Assembly (NCBI GenBank): GCA_963789025.1
Contig: CAWBIT010000009.1
Span: 90,978 to 154,977, forward strand
Source: AP-15 sp963789025
GTDB taxonomy: Bacteria > Pseudomonadota > Alphaproteobacteria > ATCC43930 > CGMCC-115725
Length of the DNA: 64,000 nucleotides
Reading direction: 5' to 3'
In this document: positions 53,177 through 62,762 of the stretch, one piece after another
Numbering within the stretch: the stretch's first letter is position 1
Layout of the letters: each line of letters opens with the position of its first letter
Made by a program: the position numbers and the translations under genes
Notes under the pieces: generated by a model
What the model was told of the DNA's origin: nothing
Seen by the model: only the letters and a program-made list of their open reading frames with translations
The model's database searches: none

Positions 53177-54319
53177 ATGACGGCCACTGACACGACCCTC
53201 CTTGAAGCCGTGCTGCGGCGAGACCGTGCAGTGGTAGTCGCCGCTCTCGTCGCCGTCATCACGATTGCGTGGATTTGGATCCTCCTTGGCGCGGGCACCG
53301 GCATGACCACGATGGACATGGCCCTCGGGTCGGGAATGTCCGGCATGGCGGGGATGATGGTACCGGTAGCATGGACCCTCGGATACGCCGGTCTGGTGTT
53401 CGTGATGTGGTGGGCGATGATGGCCGCTATGATGCTGCCGAGCGCGGCGCCGATACTGCTTCTATTCGCTCGGGTAAACCGCAATCAGAAAGCTGGCGGT
53501 CGTCCCTTTGTTCCCGCGGGAATCTTCGCCGCCGGGTATTTGGTAGCCTGGGGCGGTTTCAGCGCACTCGCGACAGCATTGCAATGGGAACTGGAGCAGC
53601 TTGGTTTGCTGTCGCCGATGATGGCAACCACAAGCTACTGGCTCGGCAGTGCAATCCTGCTCGCCGCCGGCGTGTGGCAATTGACTCCCATCAAGGCTAT
53701 CTGCCTACGACATTGCCGCTCGCCCATGGGGTTCCTCGTCCAGAGCTGGCGGCCGGGCCGTCGTGGCGCCTTCAGAATGGGGCTCGAGCATGGAAGCTAT
53801 TGCCTAGGGTGCTGCTGGTTCTTGATGGGGCTGCTGTTTTTTGGCGGCATCATGAATCTGTTCTGGATTATCGGTTTGGCTGGCTTCGTCCTGTTAGAGA
53901 AGACTTTCCCAATGGGCTCCTGGATCGGACGGATCGTTGGCATCGGTGTCGCTGCGTGGGGCGCGCTGATGCTCGCGACCACGACGCTCACGACCGCCGC
54001 CCTCAATGACTACCGTTTTGAGGCGGTCGAGGTGCAGCCCGCCGGGCCCGGCAAGACCACGGTCGTGGTTCGTCTCGTGCATGTACCGGACAAAAAGCCC
54101 GTCGACGGAGCTCTCATCCTCGAGTCCAAGACGGACATGGGCCCGAGTGGTATGGGCGAGATGTTCGGCAAGGTGACGGCAACCCCATCCGATCAGCCCG
54201 GGATTTATCACTTTTTGATTGAGACCGGGATGGCTGGAAAGTGGGAGCTAATTCTCACGGTGAAGGTGCAAGGGGAGGCCGGCCCAGTTACAGGCGAGAT
54301 CACCTACGACGCCAAGTGA
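53177..54319 (+). CDS. DUF2182 membrane protein fused to a FixH/YtkA-like domain
   Basis: 380 residues. N-terminal Met-rich segment GMTTMDMALGSGMSGMAGMM and WWAMMAAMMLPSAAP, about seven membrane segments, LKAICLRHCRSP-type TPIKAICLRHCRSPMGF and EHGSYCLGCCWFLM; the Met/Cys/His content suits metal binding. From residue 285 a soluble beta domain with VVRLVHVPDKKPVDGALIL and TGMAGKWELILTVK resembles FixH/YtkA. The fusion suggests that the membrane part and a periplasmic metal-related domain work together. Confidence 0.8.
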   Translation: MTATDTTLLEAVLRRDRAVVVAALVAVITIAWIWILLGAGTGMTTMDMALGSGMSGMAGMMVPVAWTLGYAGLVFVMWWAMMAAMMLPSAAPILLLFARVNRNQKAGGRPFVPAGIFAAGYLVAWGGFSALATALQWELEQLGLLSPMMATTSYWLGSAILLAAGVWQLTPIKAICLRHCRSPMGFLVQSWRPGRRGAFRMGLEHGSYCLGCCWFLMGLLFFGGIMNLFWIIGLAGFVLLEKTFPMGSWIGRIVGIGVAAWGALMLATTTLTTAALNDYRFEAVEVQPAGPGKTTVVVRLVHVPDKKPVDGALILESKTDMGPSGMGEMFGKVTATPSDQPGIYHFLIETGMAGKWELILTVKVQGEAGPVTGEITYDAK

Positions 54320-54935
54320 GTCGAACGACAACTCTTGCCTATGCCGCGCATGAGCCCATAGGGGAGTGCAGGGTTGTTGTTGCGCGACCACGTCCGGGTC
54401 AAGGAGGAAACCATGAACATGGGTCGTCGACCCGGTAAGTGCGAGCAGGCGGTCCGCATTGCGCGGCCTTCGCCATTATCTCGATCCGGCGCCGAGAGGA
54501 GATAGGGTCCAGACTGCGGCAACGCCGACGGCGAGCCTCGCGTCATCGCGTCACGCCGCGCGCAGCGTCGTGGCGTTGTTCAGCCGGCCTTTGTGACTCA
54601 GATGGGTATGCACAAACTGCCACTTGTCTTGCTCGTGCCGCTGCCTTCAAAACTCCCCGGAAAATCGATCCCGACACGATGTTCAGCGCCTGTCGTGGGG
54701 ATTGCGGATGGGTTCACCTATCGAGCGCACGAAGCCAAGGACTTCAAGCCGCGCTCGGCGCGCGTCGAAATCAACATTAAGCGGATCGGATAAAACACGG
54801 CTTGTGTTTGGTCGCACACATGGTGCTGAAGACCCATCACACCGTGGCAATGTCCTCGGTTTCCTCTCCGGACAGGTGCCGGTACCGGGCATCGGGCGGG
54901 GGCGCTACCACTAGCCCCCGACGTGTCAGTATGGA
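54320..54935. other. Stretch without a confident gene
   Basis: About 615 bases. A strong ribosome site AAGGAGGAAACC before an ATG at 54413 leads only to a 29-codon frame. A second short frame from 54593 (MTQMGMHKLPLVLLVPLP) has no family. Probably decayed genes of the DUF1326/DUF2182 cassette. Confidence 0.45.
54898..54919. repeat. Hairpin GGGGGC-GCTACCACTA-GCCCCC, copy 1
   Basis: A six-pair hairpin lying just downstream of the DUF1326 pseudogene. The 16 bases GCTACCACTAGCCCCC recur exactly at 55898-55913, so two copies flank the pseudogene. Confidence 0.6.
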
Positions 54936-55531
54936 TCAGGCGCTCCAGTTGAACTGGTGCAACGTCCCCGAATCTCCTTGCCATTGGCGCAGCTTTGGAT
55001 CGGACCACTGGCTGCCCTTGCTGCTGGCCAAGTCCATGCTGGGAAACTGGAATGCGGCTTGGGCAGCGGCGCCTTCCACCCGCGTCCGCTTTCCGGCCTG
55101 ATCCTTTAGGACGGTCAGCGTCGCTTGTCCGAAACTTCCGACTCTGAAAAACGGTGAGCCGCCCCATCCGATCTCGACCGCGGTCGTCTCGGTAGGCAGC
55201 CAGTTGCTGATCACGGCCCCCCACAATCCTTCGAACAGACCACCCTTCTTTCCCGAAAAGATCACCTCCAATTCGTGGCGCTGCGCGGCATTGGCGGCCT
55301 CGCTGATGTACAAACGAGCCGTCCCCTTGCCGTCGAAGAAATTGCCTGGGCCACTCAGCTGCAAGAGCGACCGCTGAGATCGACGCCATCGGAACTGCCA
55401 CGTTCGATGTCGAAACCGAGTGCGCCGCCACACCAGCCTAGATCAGGCACCCCTTCCGGACCGAGCCAGCATGGGCACAACATTTTACAGCTGCAGAGCT
55501 CCATACTCCGCCCAGAAAGCTGCCAAGCCAT
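54936..55531 (-). pseudogene. DUF1326 family gene, frameshifted
   Basis: The start at 55531 gives MAWQLSGRSMELCSCKMLCP, the DUF1326 cysteine motif, then FDIERGSSDGVDLSGRSC and a stop. In another frame from about 55365 the family resumes: GPGNFFDGKGTARLYISEA, IFSGKKGGLFEGLWGAVIS, LASSKGSQWSDPKLR and a C-terminal GDSGTLHQFNWSA. A single indel near 55365 accounts for the break. Paralogue of 52414-53061 but from a different branch. Confidence 0.82.
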
Positions 55532-55684
55532 TGCGTTTGCCTCCTTCTGCTGATCATTTTCTGATGAATTCGCGCGCAGCAAATCTGCGTTTTTGGAGCA
55601 TCTCTCCAAAACGCCCTTGGCGCAATAGGCGACGTTTGAGTTGGCGCGGGTCCGCTGGCTCCTCCCGGGCCAAGCCGGCCATGC

Positions 55685-55882
55685 CGAATGGATCGGCTTT
55701 CCGAACGCTCCGGTTACACCGCGATCGGCACGGTATGTAATCTTGCCGCCCGCCTCAAGGACGGACAGATCCTTGTCGCCTAACGAGTCACCGTCGCGGT
55801 TGAGGAGACGAGGGCGCTCGAAGAAATCGGTGCGCTTGCCGTGAAAGGGTTAGCGCAGCCCGTGGTGGCTTTCAACGTGCCG
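55685..55882 (+). pseudogene. C-terminal remnant of a class III adenylate cyclase
   Basis: Translating forward gives ERSGYTAIGTVCNLAARL, then DGQILVA, a stop, and VAVEETRALEEIGALAVKGL with AQPVVAFNVP. This is the usual end of class III cyclases (TAIGxxVNLAARL, then KGL..PV.AFNV). The catalytic core upstream is gone and one stop codon interrupts it. Likely debris from a cyclase/ATPase-type regulator. Confidence 0.75.
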
Positions 55883-55894
55883 GCACAAGGCGGC

Positions 55895-55912
55895 GGGGCT
55901 ACCACTAGCCCC
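55895..55912. repeat. Hairpin GGGGCTA-CCAC-TAGCCCC, copy 2
   Basis: A perfect seven-pair stem with a CCAC loop, sharing 16 identical bases with the hairpin at 54898-54919. It follows the cyclase remnant. Confidence 0.6.
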
Positions 55913-56256
55913 CAGTCGAGGTGTGAGTGCACGGGCGCCTTCCTGAAACCACGATGGTCTAGACCAACTGTCAGAATTCGACGCTATCTAGCGGGTCCCG
56001 GTCGCTCCGGTGAATGGCCGGAAGGGGCAAGAAGAGCACTCCCGACCTGCGAGGTCGAGCGTCGGCAGCCGGTTCAGTAAGCGGACCTTGGTCGTGACAC
56101 TCGGCAACGGGCGAGATGCGCCGATACCGGACTTTTCTTGGTGGCTATGACAGACATTCGTGACGCCGCGTCGCATGGTCCGCGTTTGCGCCTCGTCTAT
56201 CGGATACGACAAATTCCGCGTAAAAACGATCAGCAATAGTGCAGCAGGCGCAGGGG
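55913..56256. other. Upstream region of the GAF-repeat kinase
   Basis: About 340 bases with no supported gene. It must contain the kinase promoter, but no clear promoter motif was found. Confidence 0.4.
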
Positions 56257-59200
56257 ATGGCTGCCAGAAAGAAGCCACCGTTGATCGGGGAGCGAAGCAA
56301 CGTCGAGCTCGCGGCCGAGGTGAAGCGGCTCGCCGCCGAGCGGGACGAGGCGCAGGCGCGCGAACGCGCGCTGGCCGAGGTATTGCAGGTCATCAATTCG
56401 TCGCCGGGCGATCTTGCTCCGGTGTTCGACGAGTTGCTCGACCGTGCTCTGCGGCTGTGTCGGGCGCCCTTTGGCGTCCTGTTCCGCTATGACGGAACCG
56501 CGATGCATTCCGCCGCAATGCGGGGCGACATGCTGGACGAGGCGGCGACGGAGTGGTTCCGGGTCTGGGTTCCGGAACCGGACAGTGCCGTTGGGCAGAT
56601 CCTGAAGGGCGCTCCGTTTCTGCACATAGAAGACGTGCGCGACACCGAGGCGTACCGCTCGGGCATGCCATCGCGGGTCAAAATGATCGACGCCACGGGC
56701 GCTCGCACCGCGATGTGGGTCGCGTTGCGGCACGATGACCGGCTGCTCGGGGTCATCGTGATCTACCGTCAGGAGGTGCGGCCGTTCGCCGACGCAGAGA
56801 TCGCGCTGGTCCGCAGCTTCGCCGACCAGGCAGTCATCGCGATGGAAAACGCGCGGCTGTTGACCGAGACGCGCGAGGCCTTGGAGCAGCAGACCGCGAC
56901 CGCTGAAGTGTTGCAGGTCATCAATTCCGCGCCCGGCGACCTCGCGCCGGTGTTCGACGCGATGCTCGAAAAGGCGGTACGTCTCTGCGAAGCCGATACC
57001 GGCCATTTGTTCCGCTTCGAGAACGGCGCCTTCTTCCGGTTGGCGAGCCGCGGCGTATCGGAAGATTTCGACGAGCTTTTCCCGCCCGATCGGCCGGTGC
57101 CGCTGGACCCGAATTCAGGGCCGGCACGGATGATCGCCACCCGGTCGGTCGTGCATGTCCTGGATGTGCGCGAGGACAAATCCTATTGGCTCCACCGCTG
57201 CCGCGACGAGGTCGCCGCGGTCGAGGCCGGGATTCTGACGGTTCTGTTCGTCCCGTTGATCAAAGAGGGCGAGGTCGTCGGCCATTTCACGATGCACCGC
57301 ATGGAGGTGAAGCCTTTTTCCGACAAGCAGATCGCCCTCCTGCAGAATTTCGCGGCGCAGGCCGTCATCGCGATGGAAAACGCGCGGCTCTTAACCGAGA
57401 CGCGCGAGGCCCTCGACCAGCAGACCGCGACGGCCGAGGTGTTGCAGGTCATCAATTCCTCGCCCGGCGATCTTCGGCCGGTGTTCGAGGCGATGGTCGA
57501 GCGGGCAGTGCGCCTGTGCGCCGCCGACGAGGCGCTGGTGCGTACCTTCGACGGCGAGAGGCTCCACCTCGCCGCCGTCCACGGCGCGCCCGGCGAGGCC
57601 GCGATGCTGCGACAGCTCGGTCCGGCACAGCTCTCCGGCATGTATGAATTCCTCGCACGCGGCCATAGCGTGTTGCATGTCGCGGACGTGCGGGAAACGG
57701 CCGCCTACCAGATCCCGCTGGGGCGCGCGCGGCTTGACGCGCGCCATGTCCGTTCCTGGCTCGGCGTGGCGTTGCGCAAGGACGGCGCGCTGCTCGGCGT
57801 CATCAACGTTCACCGCCGCGAGGTCCGGCCGTTCTCCGAGAAGCAGATCGCCTTGCTGCAGAATTTCGCGGCGCAGGCCGTCATCGCGATGGAAAACGCG
57901 CGGTTGTTGACCGAGACGCGCGAAGCCCTGGAACAGCAGACCGCGACCGCCGAGGTGCTCGGCGTCATCAATTCCTCGCCCGGCGACCTCGCGCCGGTGT
58001 TCGACGCGATCCTCGAAAAGGCAATGCGTCTGTGCGGGGTCGAGTGTGGCGATTTGGAGCTGTACGACGGCACGAATTTCCGGGCCGTCGCGACATACGG
58101 CCTGTCTGATGCCTTCGCCGAGCAGGTGCGGCGCGGCTATCCGGGCGCCGACAACCCGGCGACCCGGCCGCTGATCGCCGGCGAGCGCCTCACGCACATC
58201 GCCGATCTGTCGGCGGCCGATTTCTCGAAGGTGTTCAAAGAGGACCCGGTCGCGGACGAGGCCCACCAGACGTTGCTGTGCGTGCCCTTGCAGCGCGATG
58301 GGCGGTTGCTCGGGATGATCGCCTCAGCGCGCAAGGAAGTGCGCCCGTTCTCGGACAAGGAGATCGCGCTCCTCGAAAACTTCGCGGTGCAGGCGGTCAT
58401 CGCGATGGAAAACGCGCGGCTGATCACCGAAACGCGCGAGGCGCTCGAAAAGCAGACGGCGATGGCGGAGATCCTGCGGGTGATCTCCAGTTCCCCGACC
58501 GACGTGCAGCCCACCTTTGACGCGATCGCGAAAGCCGCGAGCACCCTCACCGGCGCTTCGAACGGAGGCGTCTTCCGCTACGACGGCTCGCGGATTCACT
58601 TCGTCGCTCATTACGGGTGGACAGCCGATCAACTTGCTGCCGTCCACCGCGTGTTTCCGATTGCGCCGGGCCGGGGGAGCATCACGGCGCGGGCAATCAT
58701 GACCCGAGAGGTGGCGCATGTCGCGGATTTCACCGCTGATCCCGATTTCGCCCATCCCAGCCTCAGCCTGGTCGGGGGAGACAACACCACGCTGTCGGTG
58801 CCGATGCTGCGCGACGGCGAGCCGATCGGCGCGATCACCATCACCCGCAGGGAGAAGGAGCTGTTCGGCGACAAGCAGGTTGATCTGTTGAAGACCTTCG
58901 CCGATCAGGCCGTCATCGCGATCGAGAATGTCCGGCTGTTCAACGAATTGAACGAGCGCACCGCGGATTTGCAGGAGTCGCTCGAATACCAGACCGCGAC
59001 GAGCGACGTGCTCAAGGTCATCAGCGGATCCAGCTTTGATCTTCAACCGGTCTTTGACACGATCAGCGCTACCGCCGCGCGGCTTTGCGGCAGCGATGGT
59101 GCCACGATCACGATCCGCGAGGGTGAGGTCTTTCGCTATGTGTCTGCTTATGCCCTCGACGACGAGTATTGGACGACCCTGCGCCAGCGAACACTTGTCC

Positions 59201-61809
59201 CGGGTCGCGAAACCGTCCATGGGCGGGTGGCGCTCGAAGGCAGGGTTGTGCATGTCGCGGACATCACCGCCGACCCGGATTACGCGGCGCCCGAGACTGT
59301 GACGGCTGGGCGACGCACCATCCTTGGGGTGCCGCTCCTGCGAGAGGGAACGGTGGTCGGCACGATCAGCATGGGACGTTCTCGCGTCGAACCGTTCAGC
59401 GAGCGGCAGATCGAGCTGGTGCGCACGTTCGCCGACCAAGCCGTGATCGCGATCGAAAATGTGCGGCTGTTCAATGAATTGAACGAGCGCACCGACGATC
59501 TGACGGAATCGCTCGAATACCAGACCGCGACGGCGGATGTGCTCAAGGTCATCAGCCGTTCGACCTTCGACCTGCAGCCGGTGCTCGACACGCTGCTCGA
59601 AACCGCGACGCGGCTCTGCGTGGCCGATGGCGGGGCAGTCACGATCCGCGAGGGCGAGGCGTTCCGTTTTGCTGCGGTTCGCGGAATTTCCGACGATTTT
59701 GCCGCATCTGAGCGCAACCGAGTGGTGACGTCGGATTCCGCACCCTGGCGCCTGGTGCAAGAACGCATCGCGCAGGAGGGAGTCGCACATATCGTCGATA
59801 TTCTCGCGCTGCCGGAATTCAGCGAGGGCCAATACGCGGCCATCAGCAAAATGCGGACGATCCTGGTGGTCCCGATGCTGCGTGACGGCGCGGTGGTCGG
59901 ATTGCTGCACTTTCACCGGTTCCACGTCGAGCCGTTCAGCGAGCGGCAGATCGAACTGGTGCGTACCTTCGCCGATCAGGCGGTCATCGCGATCGAGAAC
60001 ACCCGCCTTCTGACCGAGCTGCGCGAGAGCCTCGCACAGCAGCAGGCGATCGCCGAGGTCTTGGCGGTCATCAACGGCAATCCCGGCAATCTCCAGCCGG
60101 TGTTCGACGCGATGCTGGAACGGGCGACGCGGCTCTGCGAAGCCCACACGGGGCACCTATTCCGCTTTGAGAACAACGCCTTCTGGCGTCTGGCGAGCCA
60201 CGGGGTGCCGGAGGATTTCGACAACATGTTTCCGCCGGCGACGCCCATACCGCTGCTGCCGCATCCGTCCCCGCCGATGCGAATGGTCGAGACCCGATCG
60301 GTCGTGCATGTTCCCGCTTCGAAGGAGGACGAGTCCTATCGGACGGGCAGCCCCGACATGCTCGCCGCCGTCGAAGCCGGGATCCTGACGGTTCTGTTTG
60401 TTCCGTTGATCAAAGAGGGCGAGGTCGTCGGCCATTTCACGATGCACCGCATGGAGGTAAAGCCGTTTTCCGAAAAGCAGATTGCGCTCTTAGAAAATTT
60501 TGCCGCGCAGGCGGTGATCGCGATGGACAATGCGCGGCTCTTGGACGAAATCCGCCAACGCCAGGCCGAATTGCGCGTGACATTCGACAACATGGGCGAC
60601 GGCGTCGCGATGTTCGACGCCAATTTGCGGCTGGGGGCGTGGAACCTGAATTTCCAGCGGCTCCTCGACGTGCCGGACGCGGTTCTCGCGGCACGGCCGA
60701 GCTACGAGGACTACCTCCGCTTCCTGGCCGAGCGCGGCGAATTCGGTCGCGATGATGTCGAGGCCGAGCTGCACTCGCGCCTCGAACGCACCGATGAAGA
60801 CATCCGCTTTGAGCGGGAGCGCCCTGACGGCCGCGTCATCGAAGTGCGCCGCAACGCGGTACCGGGTGGCGGCTTCGTGCTGATCTATGGCGACATCACC
60901 GAGCGCAAACGCGCCGAAGCGGCGATCCGCGATGCTCGCGACGCGGCGGAAAAAGCCTTGGCCGAACTCTCGGCAACGCAGCAGCAACTGGTCGTGCAGC
61001 AGAAGATGGCGGCGCTCGGACAGCTCACCGCCGGTATCGCCCATGAGATCAAGAACCCCTTGAATTTCGTCAACAACTTCGCCGGCCTCTCGAACGAACT
61101 CCTGTCGGAATTGAAGGAGGCGGCGGCGCCGGCCTGGGTGATGCTTGACGCGGACAAGCGCGCCGAGATCGACGAGACGATCGAATTGCTGACCGGCAAT
61201 CTCGATAAGATCGCCGAGCACGGAAGGCGCGCCGACAACATCGTCAAATCGATGCTGGAGCATTCGCGGGGAAGCAGCGGCGAGCGCCGCACGGTCGATC
61301 TCAACGCGCCGGTCGAAGAGGCGCTCAACCTCGCCTATCACGGCGCCCGCGCGCAGGACCAGAATTTCAACATCACGCTGGAGCGCGATTTCGCCGAGGG
61401 TCTCGCGCCGATCGAAGTGGCGCCGCAGGAAATGACGCGGGTCTTCCTCAACCTCTTCGGCAACGGCTTCTACGCTACCGACAAGCGGGCCAAAGGCGAT
61501 GGTGACCCCGCCTATCGTCCGACCCTGTCCGTTGCCACGCGCGACCTTGGCAATGCCGTCGAGGCGCGGGTGCGCGACAACGGTACCGGCATCGCGACGG
61601 AAATCCGCGCCAAGCTGTTCCAGCCGTTCGTCACGACAAAACCGACCGGCGAGGGGACGGGGCTCGGCCTGTCGATCAGCTACGACATCGTCACGCAACA
61701 GCACGGCGGCACGATCGAGGTCGACAGCCAAGAGGGCGCCTATACCGAATTCGCGGTACGGCTGCCGCGTCAGAGCGGTCCCTCGGCCAACGGGAGGTCA
61801 GCCGCATGA
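56257..61809 (+). CDS. Giant histidine kinase with eight GAF modules, PAS, HisKA, HATPase
   Basis: 1850 residues from the ATG at 56257 (a GTG at 56239 is also in frame). After a short coiled coil come eight GAF modules, each opened by a version of AEVLQVINSSPGDLAPVFD, at residues about 46, 222, 399, 571, 744, 922, 1100 and 1272 (counted from the GTG), and closed by FADQAVIAMENARLLTE. A PAS domain (about 1440-1560; FDNMGDGVAMFDANLRL) leads to HisKA with LTAGIAHEIKNPLNFVNNF (His) and HATPase with FLNLFGNGFYA, RDNGTGIAT and GTGLGLSISYDI. No membrane segment, so cytosolic. Modules 2 and 8 are near-copies. It overlaps a response regulator gene. Confidence 0.93.
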   Translation: MAARKKPPLIGERSNVELAAEVKRLAAERDEAQARERALAEVLQVINSSPGDLAPVFDELLDRALRLCRAPFGVLFRYDGTAMHSAAMRGDMLDEAATEWFRVWVPEPDSAVGQILKGAPFLHIEDVRDTEAYRSGMPSRVKMIDATGARTAMWVALRHDDRLLGVIVIYRQEVRPFADAEIALVRSFADQAVIAMENARLLTETREALEQQTATAEVLQVINSAPGDLAPVFDAMLEKAVRLCEADTGHLFRFENGAFFRLASRGVSEDFDELFPPDRPVPLDPNSGPARMIATRSVVHVLDVREDKSYWLHRCRDEVAAVEAGILTVLFVPLIKEGEVVGHFTMHRMEVKPFSDKQIALLQNFAAQAVIAMENARLLTETREALDQQTATAEVLQVINSSPGDLRPVFEAMVERAVRLCAADEALVRTFDGERLHLAAVHGAPGEAAMLRQLGPAQLSGMYEFLARGHSVLHVADVRETAAYQIPLGRARLDARHVRSWLGVALRKDGALLGVINVHRREVRPFSEKQIALLQNFAAQAVIAMENARLLTETREALEQQTATAEVLGVINSSPGDLAPVFDAILEKAMRLCGVECGDLELYDGTNFRAVATYGLSDAFAEQVRRGYPGADNPATRPLIAGERLTHIADLSAADFSKVFKEDPVADEAHQTLLCVPLQRDGRLLGMIASARKEVRPFSDKEIALLENFAVQAVIAMENARLITETREALEKQTAMAEILRVISSSPTDVQPTFDAIAKAASTLTGASNGGVFRYDGSRIHFVAHYGWTADQLAAVHRVFPIAPGRGSITARAIMTREVAHVADFTADPDFAHPSLSLVGGDNTTLSVPMLRDGEPIGAITITRREKELFGDKQVDLLKTFADQAVIAIENVRLFNELNERTADLQESLEYQTATSDVLKVISGSSFDLQPVFDTISATAARLCGSDGATITIREGEVFRYVSAYALDDEYWTTLRQRTLVPGRETVHGRVALEGRVVHVADITADPDYAAPETVTAGRRTILGVPLLREGTVVGTISMGRSRVEPFSERQIELVRTFADQAVIAIENVRLFNELNERTDDLTESLEYQTATADVLKVISRSTFDLQPVLDTLLETATRLCVADGGAVTIREGEAFRFAAVRGISDDFAASERNRVVTSDSAPWRLVQERIAQEGVAHIVDILALPEFSEGQYAAISKMRTILVVPMLRDGAVVGLLHFHRFHVEPFSERQIELVRTFADQAVIAIENTRLLTELRESLAQQQAIAEVLAVINGNPGNLQPVFDAMLERATRLCEAHTGHLFRFENNAFWRLASHGVPEDFDNMFPPATPIPLLPHPSPPMRMVETRSVVHVPASKEDESYRTGSPDMLAAVEAGILTVLFVPLIKEGEVVGHFTMHRMEVKPFSEKQIALLENFAAQAVIAMDNARLLDEIRQRQAELRVTFDNMGDGVAMFDANLRLGAWNLNFQRLLDVPDAVLAARPSYEDYLRFLAERGEFGRDDVEAELHSRLERTDEDIRFERERPDGRVIEVRRNAVPGGGFVLIYGDITERKRAEAAIRDARDAAEKALAELSATQQQLVVQQKMAALGQLTAGIAHEIKNPLNFVNNFAGLSNELLSELKEAAAPAWVMLDADKRAEIDETIELLTGNLDKIAEHGRRADNIVKSMLEHSRGSSGERRTVDLNAPVEEALNLAYHGARAQDQNFNITLERDFAEGLAPIEVAPQEMTRVFLNLFGNGFYATDKRAKGDGDPAYRPTLSVATRDLGNAVEARVRDNGTGIATEIRAKLFQPFVTTKPTGEGTGLGLSISYDIVTQQHGGTIEVDSQEGAYTEFAVRLPRQSGPSANGRSAA

Positions 61810-62195
61810 CCGTCAGCATCCTGGTGGTCGATGACGAGGCCGACGTCGCCCAGCTATTCCGCCAGCAATTCCGGCGGGAGGTGCGCGACGGGCGGTATGC
61901 CATGCACTTTGCCGCCTCGGGAGAGGATGCGCTTGCTCTACTGTCAAATGGCATCGAACCGACGCTGATCGTGATCATGTCGGATATCAACATGCCGGGC
62001 ATGGACGGGCTGGCGCTGCTCGGCGAGATCAAGCGGCAGTTCCCCGAGCTGCCGGTGATGATGGTGACCGCCTACGGCGACGACGAGCGCCGGCGCCGAG
62101 CTATCGAACTTGGGGCCTTCGAGTTTGTCACCAAGCCGGTCGATTTCACCTATCTGAAAGAGCGGCTGCGGCAATTGCCGGCCGCAGCCAATTGA
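61806..62195 (+). CDS. Single-domain response regulator (CheY-like)
   Basis: 129 residues, a receiver with VVDDEADVAQLF, phospho-acceptor Asp in IVIMSDINMPGMDGLALL, MVTAYGDD and FVTKPVDFTYLK. No output domain. Its ATG overlaps the kinase stop (ATGA), so it is the cognate partner of the GAF-repeat kinase and probably passes the signal by phosphotransfer or protein binding. Confidence 0.92.
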   Translation: MTVSILVVDDEADVAQLFRQQFRREVRDGRYAMHFAASGEDALALLSNGIEPTLIVIMSDINMPGMDGLALLGEIKRQFPELPVMMVTAYGDDERRRRAIELGAFEFVTKPVDFTYLKERLRQLPAAAN

Positions 62196-62272
62196 GCAAG
62201 CCGCTTCCGATTGAACAACCGGTTACGGGCTTAGGTGATCGATCCTCGCTGTGGCGAATGACAGCATCGGGG

Positions 62273-62560
62273 GTGCGCCGTGACAAGGCGGCGCTTTCCA
62301 GTGGGTGCGAGGCCCACCCGGCGATTCGCTCCAGCCGGAAGCAACCGGAGCAGGCATGGAGGTGACGAAATGTCTGAAGCCTTCGGATAGCGGGTCACGA
62401 AATAAGGTGACCGCGCGAGTGTGCAGGCCGCAACGTGAGTAAACGCCGAGCAAGCCTCACATGACGAGGGCTTGGTCAAGGGGTCGCATCACGGGGGCAT
62501 CGAAACGTCTCCAGTTGCTTCGGTATCCAAGGTCCAAGCCCATTTGCGCGACGCGGCTCG
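62273..62560 (+). mobile_element. 5' fragment of a second group II intron
   Basis: Begins GTGCGCCGTGACAAGGCGGC, a GUGYG start, and continues with segments typical of intron domain I (CTCCAGCCGGAAGCAACCGG, GTAAACGCCGAGCAAGCC, GGGCTTGGTCAAGGGG). No reverse transcriptase frame or domain V follows. It ends by about 62560-62760, next to the IS110 gene. Different from the complete intron at 32526. Right boundary is approximate. Confidence 0.6.
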
Positions 62561-62762
62561 TTTCCGAGCACGGTCAACCTCACATGCGGTCGCCGCTCAT
62601 AGCAGCTGCACCAAGATCCCGCTTTCGGCGGGCAGGGCTCAGGAAGACGAGAACCATTCTCGAAAGCGGCATTTCAGGCCATGGCTTGCTACGGTTCGTC
62701 TACCTGGATCCGCCAGGACTGATCAGGTCCTGGGAGATGACGGGATTACGTTGGTGTATTCG

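Noticed and set aside
58324..60156. 610-codon open frame on the minus strand
   Set aside because: Antisense to the GAF-repeat kinase; its internal repetition only mirrors the GAF repeats.
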